Source of the DNA: an uncultured Saprospiraceae bacterium
GTDB lineage: Bacteria > Bacteroidota > Bacteroidia > Chitinophagales > Saprospiraceae
DNA length: 6,728 nucleotides
Reading direction: 5' to 3'
Assembly (NCBI GenBank): GCA_937864255.1
Contig: CALMIT010000821.1
Location: 1 to 6,728 of the forward strand
The translations under genes and the position numbers were made by a program. Below the pieces are notes generated by a model. The model ran no database searches and was not told where the DNA came from. It saw only the letters and a list, made by a program, of their open reading frames with translations. Shown here one piece after another: positions 1-6,728 of the stretch (positions are counted from its first letter, which is position 1; every line of letters begins with the position of its first letter).

Positions 1-2133
1 GTTTACATTCGCTTTTTTCAGTTGCAGTCAAAACAAAAAAACAGAATCCGCGATGACCGAATCACAGATGTATGCAAAATCTGCCGCATTCGCCGCTCCC
101 CTTTGCCCGAAAATTCCAAAAGAACTGACCATACACGGTGATACGCGTATTGATAATTATTACTGGCTCAACGACCGTGAAAATCCCGAAGTGATTAATT
201 ATTTGAATGCTGAAAATGGCTATCTCGATTCTGTTATGGGACATTTGGGCGGCTTCCGCCAAAAACTTTTTGACGAAATTGTCGGCAGAATAAAACAAAC
301 CGACGAGTCGGTGCCCTACAAAGAAAACGGTTACTGGTACTACACGCGCTTCGTGGAAGGCAAAGAATACCCGATTTATTGCCGCAAAAAAGAAACCATG
401 ACCGCGCCGGAGGAAATCATGATAGACGTGAACGAACTGGCAAAGTCTTACTCTTTTTACAACGTCGGTGGGCTGGCCGTGAGTCCTGATAATAAAATCC
501 TGGCGTACGGCGAAGATACTTTGAGCCGGCGCATTTATACCATCCGATTTAAAAACCTGGAAACGGGAGAAATGCTGCCCGATCAATTAGCCGGCACTAC
601 CGGCGGCGCTGTTTGGGCGAATGATAATAAAACGGTTTTTTACACTACCAAAGATGCCTCGCTGCGTCCCTTCAAAGTTTTCAAACACAAACTCGGAGGC
701 GATGCAAAAACCGACAAACTTATCTGGCACGAAAGCGACGAGACCTTTACCACTTTTGCTTATAAAACCAAATCCAAAAAATACCTGGTCATCGGTTCTT
801 ATCAGACCGTTTCGACGGAATACAGGGTGCTGGAAGCCGATAATCCGGACGGCAATTTTCGAATCATCCAGCCGCGCCAGCGCGATTTGGAATACAGCAT
901 TTCGCACTATGGCGACAAGTTTTACATCCGCACAAATTTAGACGCGAAAAATTTTCGCCTGATGGAAACGCCCGAAAACGCGACGACCAAAGAAAACTGG
1001 AAAGAGGTCATCCCGCACCGAAGCGACGTTTTGCTAGAGGACATGGAAATTTTTAAAGACTACCTCGTTTTATCCGAGCGCATTAAAGGCATTATCAACA
1101 TCCGCATACGTCCCTGGGACGGCAGCCCGGAGCATTACATAGATTTTGGCGAAGACGCTTACGTAGCTTACACTTCCGTCAACCCGGAGTTTGAAACCGA
1201 TTCGCTCCGGCTGAGCTATACTACGATGACCACGCCCAGTTCAGTGCTCGCGACAGGTCTTTGAAGGTTTTGAAAGAGCAGGAAGTGGTGGGCGATTTTG
1301 ATAAAAATAATTACCAATCGGAGCGCATTTACGCCACCGCCCGCGACGGCGTGAAAGTGCCCGTCACGCTGGTGTACCGCAAAAATTTATTTAAAAAAGA
1401 CGGCACGGCGCCGCTGCTTTTGTACGGTTATGGCTCGTATGGGGCGAGCATGGATCCTTATTTTTCCAGCGTGCGTTTGAGTTTGCTGGATCGCGGATTT
1501 GTGTTTGCGATTGCACACATCCGGGGCGGCGAGGAAATGGGCCGGCAATGGTACGAGGACGGCAAACTTTTGAAAAAGAAAAATACTTTTTTTGACTTCA
1601 TAGACTGTGCAAAATACCTGCTCGCCGAAAAGTACGGCGACCCGAAAAACCTGCACGCGATGGGCGGAAGCGCCGGCGGTTTGTTAATGGGTGCGGTAGT
1701 CAATTATGAGCCGGATTTGTGGAAAAGCGTGGTCGCCCAAGTGCCTTTCGTGGATGTAGTGACGACGATGCTCGACGAGTCCATCCCGCTGACTACCGGC
1801 GAATTTGACGAGTGGGGCAATCCGAAAGACAGCGTTTATTATCAATACATAAAATCGTACAGTCCGTACGACAACGTGGAAGCCAAAAACTACCCAGCCA
1901 TGCTCGTGACTACCGGCTTGCACGATAGCCAGGTGCAATACTGGGAGCCGGCGAAATGGGTGGCGAAACTGCGCGAACTCAAAACCAACAAAAATCCGCT
2001 GCTGATGTATTGCAACATGGACACAGGTCACTCAGGGGCATCGGGGCGTTTTGAACGGTACAAAGAAACGGCAATGGAATATGCCTTCCTTCTCGACATC
2101 GCGGGCAGGTCGGATCTCGAAATGAAAAATTGA
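1..2133 (+). pseudogene. ptrB: Oligopeptidase B (S9A family) lipoprotein, 5'-partial at window edge, frameshifted
   Basis: This serine oligopeptidase cuts short peptides after Arg or Lys. The first part (2 to about 1246) encodes the N-terminal segment and seven-bladed propeller, with family blocks such as DTRIDNYYWLNDRENPEV, GRIKQTDESVPY and LEYSISHYGDKFYI. The second part (about 1247-2133, one frame over) encodes the alpha/beta-hydrolase domain with a complete triad: Ser in GGSAGG (1669-1671), Asp in LHDSQV (1924-1926) and His in TGHSG (2029-2031). The first frame hits TGA at 1262 just after TTPSSV, so neither piece is a full enzyme. No other stop interrupts either part, which points to a recent lesion or an assembly error. 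ATG 53 is probably not the start: the frame is open back to base 2 and reads FTFAFFSC then SQNKKTES, like the end of a lipoprotein signal. The E. coli enzyme is cytoplasmic and about 686 residues. Family assignment is very secure; pseudogene status is not. Confidence 0.9.
2..52 (+). other. C-terminal part of a lipoprotein signal peptide of the oligopeptidase B gene
   Basis: In the frame of the peptidase, codons from base 2 read FTFAFFSC, with Cys at 23-25, then a polar stretch SQNKKTESA running into the Met at 53. A hydrophobic run ending in Ser-Cys followed by a polar linker matches a signal peptidase II site. The residues at -3 and -2 are both Phe, which is looser than the classic Leu-Ala/Ser-Gly/Ala lipobox. 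No acidic cluster follows the Cys, so there is no clear surface-export signal, and a periplasm-facing anchor is the simplest inference. The initiating Met and positively charged n-region would lie left of the window. Confidence 0.65.
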
Positions 2134-2139
2134 TTTTCA

Positions 2140-2169
2140 AAAAATAAAGCGGCGAGAAATTCACTCGCC
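2140..2169 (-). terminator. Hairpin terminator of yraN, possibly serving both convergent genes
   Basis: GGCGAG (2151-2156) pairs perfectly with CTCGCC (2164-2169) around a 7-nt loop that contains the yraN stop codon (TGA, 2163-2161). Read on the minus strand, the stem is followed by GCTTTATTTTTTG, a T-rich tail suitable for intrinsic termination. Read on the plus strand, the stem is followed by an A-rich stretch rather than Ts, so help in ending the peptidase transcript is less certain. The stem is short at 6 bp but GC-rich. Confidence 0.6.
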
Positions 2170-2535
2170 AAATAAGCCGGGGAAAAAAGCATCTTCAAAA
2201 TGCTCGACCACCGGCTTTTTATTTTCGGCAAGAATGACCGAGACGATGTCGAATCGGATTTCGCCTTCATGCTCGCGCAGGCTCATGTACTTGGACGCCG
2301 CGCGCGCCATCAGCGCCTCTTTTCTCTCGTCAACAAATTCTTCGGGAGCGCCAAAAAAATCGCTGGCGCGCGTCTTCACTTCCACAAAAACCAAAATGCC
2401 GCCTTTTAAAGCAATAATATCCACCTCCGCTTTTGCCCAGCGCCAGTTTTTTTCCAGGATCAGGTAGTCTTTTTCTTTTAAAAAAAGGGCTGCAATGTCT
2501 TCGCCTTTTTTGCCCAACAAATTGTGTTTAGCCAT
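2161..2535 (-). CDS. yraN: YraN/UPF0102 family protein (predicted nuclease fold)
   Basis: This is a 124-residue protein of the UPF0102 family, about the usual length of 115-130. Motifs in order are LGKKGEDIAALFL (residues 7-19), NWRW (30-33), E37-x-D39-II, the FVEVKTR strand (50-56, with E52 and K54) and IRFDIVSV (93-100). The D...ExK arrangement is that of restriction-endonuclease-like folds. The family's biochemical role is poorly defined, so DNA processing is only an inference. The ATG at 2535 is preferred because MAKHNLLGKKGE is the typical family N-terminus. A further in-frame ATG at 2595 would add 20 atypical residues and would lie upstream of the putative promoter. There is no Shine-Dalgarno sequence. 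The gene is monocistronic here, convergent with the oligopeptidase (27 bp between stops) and divergent from the M20 peptidase. Confidence 0.93.
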   Translation of the reverse strand: MAKHNLLGKKGEDIAALFLKEKDYLILEKNWRWAKAEVDIIALKGGILVFVEVKTRASDFFGAPEEFVDERKEALMARAASKYMSLREHEGEIRFDIVSVILAENKKPVVEHFEDAFFPGLFGE

Positions 2536-2561
2536 CCGAATGATATAAATTAATCGGCTGC

Positions 2562-2596
2562 CAAAGACAAAATTTCTATCTTTACCAGCCTTCAAA
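2562..2596 (-). promoter_or_regulatory. Putative Bacteroidota-type promoter for yraN
   Basis: On the minus strand, TTTG (plus-strand CAAA at 2593-2596) is followed after 17 nt by AAATTTTG (2575-2568), one mismatch from TAnnTTTG. A second candidate -7 box, TGTCTTTG (2569-2562), also has one mismatch and is 23 nt from the same TTTG. Either choice would start transcription near 2555-2560, leaving a leader of about 20-25 nt before the ATG at 2535. This is consensus matching by eye only. Confidence 0.35.
2577..2586 (+). promoter_or_regulatory. Putative -7 promoter box for the M20 peptidase gene
   Basis: TATCTTTACC differs by one base from the TAnnTTTG element in its first eight positions and lies about 44 nt upstream of the ATG at 2630. 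I see no TTTG at the expected -33 position, so support is weak. It sits within the spacer of the opposing candidate yraN promoter. Confidence 0.25.
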
Positions 2597-2629
2597 ATTA
2601 TTTTTCAAAAATTGTAAAAATCACTCAAT

Positions 2630-4021
2630 ATGCAAAAAACACAAGCCTACATCGAGAAAAATAAACAGCGTTTCCTCGATGAGTTGCTCGAAATTTTAAA
2701 AATACCCTCCATCAGCGCCGACCCGGCTTATAAAAAAGATGTAAAAAAAATGGCCGAAACCATTTCAGAACATTTGAAAAAAGCCGGCTGTGATGTGGTC
2801 GAAATTCACGAGACTGCGGGACATCCGATCGTGTACGGCGAAAAAATTATTGATAAAAAAGCGCCCACCGTACTCGTGTACGGTCACTACGACGTGCAGC
2901 CGCCCGATCCCCTCGAACTTTGGGAATCGCCTCCCTTCGAGCCGGTCATCAAAAAGACCAAAAATCATCCGCAAGGCGCTATTTATGCGCGCGGTTCATG
3001 CGACGATAAAGGACAAACTTTTATGCAAATAAAAGCCTTCGAGGCGATGGTAGCCACCGGCGAATTGCCTGTGAATGTGAAGTTTATGGTGGAAGGTGAA
3101 GAGGAAGTCGGCTCTGAAAATTTGTACCCGTTTTGCCGCAAAAACAAAAAGAAACTCGCCTGCGACACAGTGTTGGTGAGCGATACTTCCATCATTTCCA
3201 ACGACTGTCCAAGCATCACGACCGGGCTGAGAGGTTTGAGCTACGTAGAGGTGGAAGTGACCGGGCCGAATCGCGATCTGCACTCCGGTGTGTACGGCGG
3301 AGGCGTTGCAAATCCAATCAATACGCTGGCGCAAATGATAGCTTCGCTCCACGATAAAAATGGAAAAATCACCATCCCGGGATTTTACGACGCGGTGGAA
3401 ACCGTGAGCAAAAAAGAGCGCGAAGCCATGAATAAAGCGCCTCACAACGAGAAAAACTACATGAAAGATTTAGGCGTGAATGCGCTAAACGGCGAAAAAG
3501 GTTACACCACCCTGGAGCGCACTTCTATCCGCCCGACGCTGGATTGCAACGGCATCTGGGGCGGCTACATCAAGGAAGGTGCGAAAACGGTTTTGCCTTC
3601 GAAGGCTTACGCCAAAATCAGCATGCGCCTCGTTCCAAATCAAAAATCCGACGACATCACCAAGTTGTTTTCCGAGCATTTTAAAAGTATCGCGCCGGAT
3701 TATGTGAAAGTGAAAGTAACGCCGCTGCACGGAGGCGAAGGCGCCGTGACACCAACCAACACGCCAGAATACAAAGCCGCTGAAAAAGCGATGGAAAAAA
3801 CCTTTGGCAAAACGCCGCTGCCGAGCCGCGAAGGAGGCAGCATTCCGATTGTTTCTTTGTTTGAGGAGGCTTTTGGCGTGAAAACGGTTTTGATGGGTTT
3901 CGGGCTGAACAGCGACGACATTCACTCGCCAAACGAACACTTCGGCTTGTTTAATTTTTATAAAGGCATCGAAACGATTCCTTACTTTTTTGAAAATTAT
4001 GCCGGTCTGAAAAAAGGATAG
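2630..4021 (+). CDS. M20 family metallodipeptidase (CNDP/ArgE-like di-zinc peptidase)
   Basis: This 463-residue protein is full length for cytosolic M20 dipeptidases, which use a two-metal centre to hydrolyse dipeptides. Expected metal ligands are visible: H86 in GHYDVQPPDP, bridging D125 in RGSCDDKGQ, E159 in EGEEEVGS, D185 in VSDTS and H437 in SPNEHF. E158 is the likely general base. The lid/dimerisation domain (roughly 200-320) contains GPNRDLHSG with H218, and R400 in PSREGGSIP should bind substrate carboxylate. There is no signal peptide, so it is probably cytoplasmic and takes up the last step of peptide breakdown. Initiation is at the first ATG, without a Shine-Dalgarno sequence. A strong hairpin terminator follows the stop, so it is likely transcribed alone. 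The exact substrate (general dipeptides, carnosine-like, or acyl-amino acids) cannot be read from sequence. Confidence 0.95.
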   Translation: MQKTQAYIEKNKQRFLDELLEILKIPSISADPAYKKDVKKMAETISEHLKKAGCDVVEIHETAGHPIVYGEKIIDKKAPTVLVYGHYDVQPPDPLELWESPPFEPVIKKTKNHPQGAIYARGSCDDKGQTFMQIKAFEAMVATGELPVNVKFMVEGEEEVGSENLYPFCRKNKKKLACDTVLVSDTSIISNDCPSITTGLRGLSYVEVEVTGPNRDLHSGVYGGGVANPINTLAQMIASLHDKNGKITIPGFYDAVETVSKKEREAMNKAPHNEKNYMKDLGVNALNGEKGYTTLERTSIRPTLDCNGIWGGYIKEGAKTVLPSKAYAKISMRLVPNQKSDDITKLFSEHFKSIAPDYVKVKVTPLHGGEGAVTPTNTPEYKAAEKAMEKTFGKTPLPSREGGSIPIVSLFEEAFGVKTVLMGFGLNSDDIHSPNEHFGLFNFYKGIETIPYFFENYAGLKKG

Positions 4022-4044
4022 GTTAATAAAAATGGACAACCATG

Positions 4045-4075
4045 GCCGCTTTCCGTTTTCGGGGAGCGGCTTTTT
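4045..4075 (+). terminator. Rho-independent terminator after the M20 peptidase gene
   Basis: GCCGCTTTCC (4045-4054) pairs with GGGGAGCGGC (4061-4070) over 10 bp, including two G-T wobbles, around the 6-nt loop GTTTTC. It is followed immediately by TTTTT (4071-4075). It begins 23 bp after the TAG stop of the M20 gene and separates it from the downstream dioxygenase gene. Confidence 0.9.
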
Positions 4076-4079
4076 CATG

Positions 4080-4111
4080 CTTGAAAATCCGGGGCTAAAC
4101 TTTCAAATTTG
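4080..4111 (+). promoter_or_regulatory. Putative promoter for the LigB-type dioxygenase gene
   Basis: CTTG (4080-4083) is followed after 20 nt by CAAATTTG (4104-4111), one mismatch from the TAnnTTTG -7 box. Transcription would start near 4118, giving a leader of about 35 nt before the ATG at 4154. The position just after the strong terminator makes an independent promoter necessary somewhere in this gap. The specific box is a by-eye call. Confidence 0.35.
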
Positions 4112-4153
4112 TCGCAGGTTTATTTGTCACTTTCCACCTTGAAATTTTGAAAA

Positions 4154-5029
4154 ATGAAAAGGAAAGACTTTTTAAAAGCTGCCGCAATTTTACCATTAAC
4201 CGGAATCGCCTTGAAACTGCACGACCTTCATAAAATGACCGAACCGCTCGAAAGCGGTGAAAAAATGCCCGTCCTTTTTGTCGGACACGGCAACCCGATG
4301 AACGCCATCGAGGAAAATGAATTCGTCGCCGGATTCAGAAAAATCGGGAAAGAACTGCCAAAACCAAAAGCCATTCTTTGCATTTCAGCGCACTGGGAAA
4401 CCAAAGGCACCTTCGTGACGGCAATGGAAAAGCCGAGAACCATTCACGACTTCGGCGGATTTCCACAGGCACTTTTTGACGTGCAGTATCCCGCGCCGGG
4501 CAGCCCGCAACTGGCTTCCGAAACAAAAGCAACTGTTCAAAAAACCGAAGTTGGTCTGGATAAAGATTGGGGACTCGACCATGGCTGTTGGACGGTGGTA
4601 AAACATTTTTACCCGAAAGCTGAGGTACCGGTGATACAAATGAGCCTGGATTTTTCAAAACCGCCGAGGTATCATTATGAACTTGCAAAGGAACTCGCTG
4701 CGCTGCGTCGCAAAGGCGTCCTGATACTCGGCAGCGGCAACATGGTGCACAATCTTGGTCGCGTCAACTGGCAATCGCCGCAAGCCGGCTATGACTGGGC
4801 GGTGGAAGCCGATCAAAAATTCAAGCAATTGATCAACTCCGGCGATCATCTGGCGCTGGCAAATTATGAATCGCTCGGGCAGGCGGTAAAACTTTCCGTG
4901 CCGACGCCGGAGCATTATCTGCCGCTTTTGTACACGCTGGCTTTGCAGGAAAAAAATGAAACCGTAAGTTATTTCAACGACAAAACCATCATGGGTTCCA
5001 TCTCGATGACTTCGCTGAAAATCGGTTAA
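4154..5029 (+). CDS. ygiD: Extradiol ring-cleavage dioxygenase, LigB superfamily, YgiD/4,5-DOPA type
   Basis: This 291-residue protein is about 30 residues longer than E. coli YgiD because of an N-terminal leader. The enzyme family opens catechol rings such as DOPA between C4 and C5 using one metal ion. The family's metal-binding histidines are visible: H45 in VGHGNPMNA, H80 in CISAHWE, H199 in GNMVHNLG and H254 in TPEHYLPLL. H143 in LDHGCWTVV is the likely catalytic acid/base. The blocks HDFGGFPQALFDVQYPAPG and GLDHG are typical of this clade. The leader MKRKDFLK followed by a hydrophobic stretch (about 9-20) resembles a Tat signal with the second Arg replaced by Lys, so export is possible but unproven. 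If translation began at Met28 or Met38 the protein would be cytoplasmic. The natural substrate is unknown. The gene follows a terminator and converges on the GH3 gene with 3 bp between stops. Confidence 0.92.
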   Translation: MKRKDFLKAAAILPLTGIALKLHDLHKMTEPLESGEKMPVLFVGHGNPMNAIEENEFVAGFRKIGKELPKPKAILCISAHWETKGTFVTAMEKPRTIHDFGGFPQALFDVQYPAPGSPQLASETKATVQKTEVGLDKDWGLDHGCWTVVKHFYPKAEVPVIQMSLDFSKPPRYHYELAKELAALRRKGVLILGSGNMVHNLGRVNWQSPQAGYDWAVEADQKFKQLINSGDHLALANYESLGQAVKLSVPTPEHYLPLLYTLALQEKNETVSYFNDKTIMGSISMTSLKIG

Positions 5030-5032
5030 AAA

Positions 5033-6728
5033 TCATTCGATATCAAACTCTGCCGAGAGCTTTTCTATCATCACCCGGAAGGTTCCCGGTTCGACAACCC
5101 ATTGATTATCAATACCTACAAAAGCGAGATCAGCGGGTGAAATCTGAAATTTTACCGTTTTTGTTTCACCCGGCTTCAATTCGATTTTTTCAAAACCGCG
5201 CAGCCGTTTTACCGGCGGCGTAACGCTGGCCACCAAGTCGCGTACAAACAAATGCACCACTTCCTTGCCCGCCATTTTGCCGGTATTTTTTACGTCCACG
5301 GCTATTTCAATTTTGTCTGTTTTTGAAAATTCCTTTCCGCTTATTTTCAAATTTGAATACTCAAAATCGGTGTAAGATTTTCCAAAACCAAATTCATATT
5401 GTGGGTCCCAGTAAGGTCCGTAAAGTTCGTTGGTGAGTACTTCTTCGGTATATTTATGGTCGTAAGTCGTCAGGTTATTTGAATAGGCTGGATAGGTGAA
5501 AGGCAATTTCCCGCAAGGATTAAAATCGCCGAAAAGCACGGAAGCAATCGCATCGCCGCCTTTCATACCGGGCAAAAAAGCGCCCAAAATAGCGCTGGAC
5601 TGCGGTTCGATCCTGCGAATAACCTGCGGGCGGCCTTCCGCTAAAACGACAATCAAGGTTTTGCCCGTTTTGGACAACGCCTCAACCAATTTGACTTGCG
5701 CATCCGGCAAATCAAGGTCATTAAAACTGCCCATTTGTTCGGTGTAAGAAGTCTCGCCCAGGCACACAACGATTGCCTCCGCTTGCGCGGCGGCTTTTAC
5801 AGCCGCGTCAATATTTTCTTCTTTGAAAAAGTCCGTGCCTTTTTCATACTGCACATTTGCAGCGCCGATGGTTTTTTGGATGGCAGCCAAAATGGTGTTT
5901 TCCTTTTTTTCAATTTGGTCGGCTCTTTCGCCCTGCCAGGTGAAAGTCCAGCCGCCGTTCAGACTGCGCAGATTGTTGGCTGTCGGGCCGCACACCAACA
6001 CTTTTGTATTTTTAGAAAGCGGCAGCGTATTTTTTTCATTTTTCAATAAAACCAGGCTTTCTTTTGCTGCTTGCAAAGAAACCGCGGCGAACTTTTCAGA
6101 ACCGAAATCGGGGTAATCGTTAGGCTCAAAAACTGATTTTTCAAAAAGGCCTAACTGCTCTTTCAAACGCAAAATTCGCCGCACCGACTCATCAATTCTT
6201 TTTTCGGAAATAGCGCCTTCTTTGACCAATTCCAGCAAATGATCGGCAAATTCCAAATCCATCGCCGTCATGCACATATCAATGCCGGCTTCCACCGAAA
6301 TTTTTACCGCCTCTTTGTAATCATGCGCGACCAAATGCCGCGTGTACAAGTATTTTACGTCTTCCCAATCGGACACCACCATTCCTTCAAATCCCATTTC
6401 TTTTCTCAAAATATCGGTCAAAATGCGCTTGCTGGCGTGAACAGGAACGCCATTGATTTCCCCCGAACAGACCATCACGGTCATCGCGCCGGCATCAAAA
6501 TTCGCCTCATAAGCCGGTAAAAAATATTCCCTCAACTGTCTTTCGGGAATGTACGCCGGCGTGCGATCTTTGCCGCTTTGTGGCAGTCCGTAGCCGGTAA
6601 AATGTTTGAGGCAGGCAGCCATTTTGTCTTTTGCCGCCGGGTTGTTTCCCTGATAACCTTCCACGGTAACAAGTCCCATTTTTTCATTTAAAAAGACGTC
6701 CTCGCCAAAACTCTCCCACATGCGCGGC
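5033..6728 (-). CDS. Glycoside hydrolase family 3 (beta-glucosidase/exo-beta-glucanase type), 5'-partial
   Basis: GH3 enzymes remove beta-linked sugars from the non-reducing end of glycans by a retaining mechanism. The visible part is about 564 residues. The coding frame runs off the right edge: Pro-Arg codons precede MWESFGED, the interior block normally preceded by RxPxW, so the Met at 6721 is not the start. The signal peptide and first part of the TIM barrel are missing. Numbering from that Met, K39-H40 in CLKHFTGYG bind substrate. D118 in VVSDWEDV (6368-6370) is the nucleophile. E328 in GETSYTEQ aligns by memory with the barley exoglucanase acid/base. The second alpha/beta domain spans roughly 215-410 and ends in a GKLPFTYP block, and a fibronectin III-like domain occupies about 475-555. 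Substrate linkage cannot be fixed from sequence. The gene may be secreted, but no leader is visible. It ends tail-to-tail with the dioxygenase gene. Confidence 0.94.
   Translation of the reverse strand, partial: PRMWESFGEDVFLNEKMGLVTVEGYQGNNPAAKDKMAACLKHFTGYGLPQSGKDRTPAYIPERQLREYFLPAYEANFDAGAMTVMVCSGEINGVPVHASKRILTDILRKEMGFEGMVVSDWEDVKYLYTRHLVAHDYKEAVKISVEAGIDMCMTAMDLEFADHLLELVKEGAISEKRIDESVRRILRLKEQLGLFEKSVFEPNDYPDFGSEKFAAVSLQAAKESLVLLKNEKNTLPLSKNTKVLVCGPTANNLRSLNGGWTFTWQGERADQIEKKENTILAAIQKTIGAANVQYEKGTDFFKEENIDAAVKAAAQAEAIVVCLGETSYTEQMGSFNDLDLPDAQVKLVEALSKTGKTLIVVLAEGRPQVIRRIEPQSSAILGAFLPGMKGGDAIASVLFGDFNPCGKLPFTYPAYSNNLTTYDHKYTEEVLTNELYGPYWDPQYEFGFGKSYTDFEYSNLKISGKEFSKTDKIEIAVDVKNTGKMAGKEVVHLFVRDLVASVTPPVKRLRGFEKIELKPGETKTVKFQISPADLAFVGIDNQWVVEPGTFRVMIEKLSAEFDIE

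Noticed and set aside
62..586. A 174-codon open frame on the minus strand opposite the oligopeptidase propeller
   Set aside because: The plus strand is an unmistakable oligopeptidase B, and the antisense product has no recognisable domain or start context.
1255..1268. Programmed ribosomal frameshift or TTG re-initiation at 1261 to make the C-terminal half
   Set aside because: There is no slippery heptamer or evident stimulatory stem. A separately made hydrolase domain without its propeller is not known for this family, and the junction seems to lack several residues, which fits a deletion better.
2536..2595. A 20-residue N-terminal extension of the YraN protein starting at 2595
   Set aside because: The extension is not typical of UPF0102, and the candidate promoter lies downstream of that ATG. 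MAKHNLLGKKGE at 2535 is the usual family start.
3485..4078. A 197-codon open frame on the minus strand opposite the M20 peptidase
   Set aside because: It lies almost entirely antisense to a gene with clear catalytic motifs, its translation resembles no family I know, and it would run through the plus-strand terminator. It is a codon-bias shadow.
5046..5066. A small hairpin (CTCT/AGAG) followed by CTTTTCT as a terminator for the dioxygenase gene
   Set aside because: The stem is only 4 bp and lies inside GH3 coding sequence, so it is too weak to annotate.
1..6728. Mobile element, CRISPR, defence or biosynthetic system
   Set aside because: There is no transposase, integrase, direct-repeat array, tRNA or toxin-antitoxin pair. 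Every gene-length region is explained by a known enzyme family in single-gene units, and base composition looks even across the window.

Overview
The window looks like ordinary chromosome from a member of the Bacteroidota. Three things support this. The predicted proteins resemble that phylum's versions of their families. No start codon has a Shine-Dalgarno sequence and the leaders are A/T-rich. Several upstream regions carry weak TTTG / TAnnTTTG-like boxes. A Saprospiria or Chitinophagia-type organism would fit, but that is an impression and not a placement.

Layout, left to right. (1) Bases 1-2133, plus strand: an oligopeptidase B (S9A prolyl oligopeptidase family). Its true start lies left of the window, because the reading frame is open from base 2 and encodes the end of a lipoprotein signal peptide with a lipobox-like Cys at 23-25. 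The gene is broken by a frameshift near 1247, between the beta-propeller and the catalytic domain. (2) 2161-2535, minus strand: a YraN/UPF0102 nuclease-fold protein, convergent with the peptidase. A hairpin terminator overlaps its stop codon. (3) A 94-bp divergent gap with promoter-like elements for both flanking genes. (4) 2630-4021, plus strand: an intact M20 metallodipeptidase, closed by a strong hairpin/T-tract terminator (4045-4075). (5) 4154-5029, plus strand: a LigB-superfamily extradiol dioxygenase of the YgiD/4,5-DOPA type, with an N-terminal Tat-like leader. (6) 5033-6728, minus strand: a glycoside hydrolase family 3 enzyme (beta-glucosidase/exo-glucanase type). Its 5' end lies beyond the right edge and its stop codon is 3 bp from the dioxygenase stop.

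The genes do not form one operon. Orientation alternates, and the only co-directional neighbours (M20 and LigB) are separated by a terminator. The two peptidases fit general peptide scavenging, with the oligopeptidase possibly in the envelope and the dipeptidase in the cytoplasm. The GH3 enzyme fits glycan degradation. I see no tRNA, rRNA, CRISPR array, insertion sequence or integration signature, and no evidence of a previously undescribed system. The points most worth checking are the frameshift, the hidden lipoprotein leader and the Tat-like leader on the dioxygenase.
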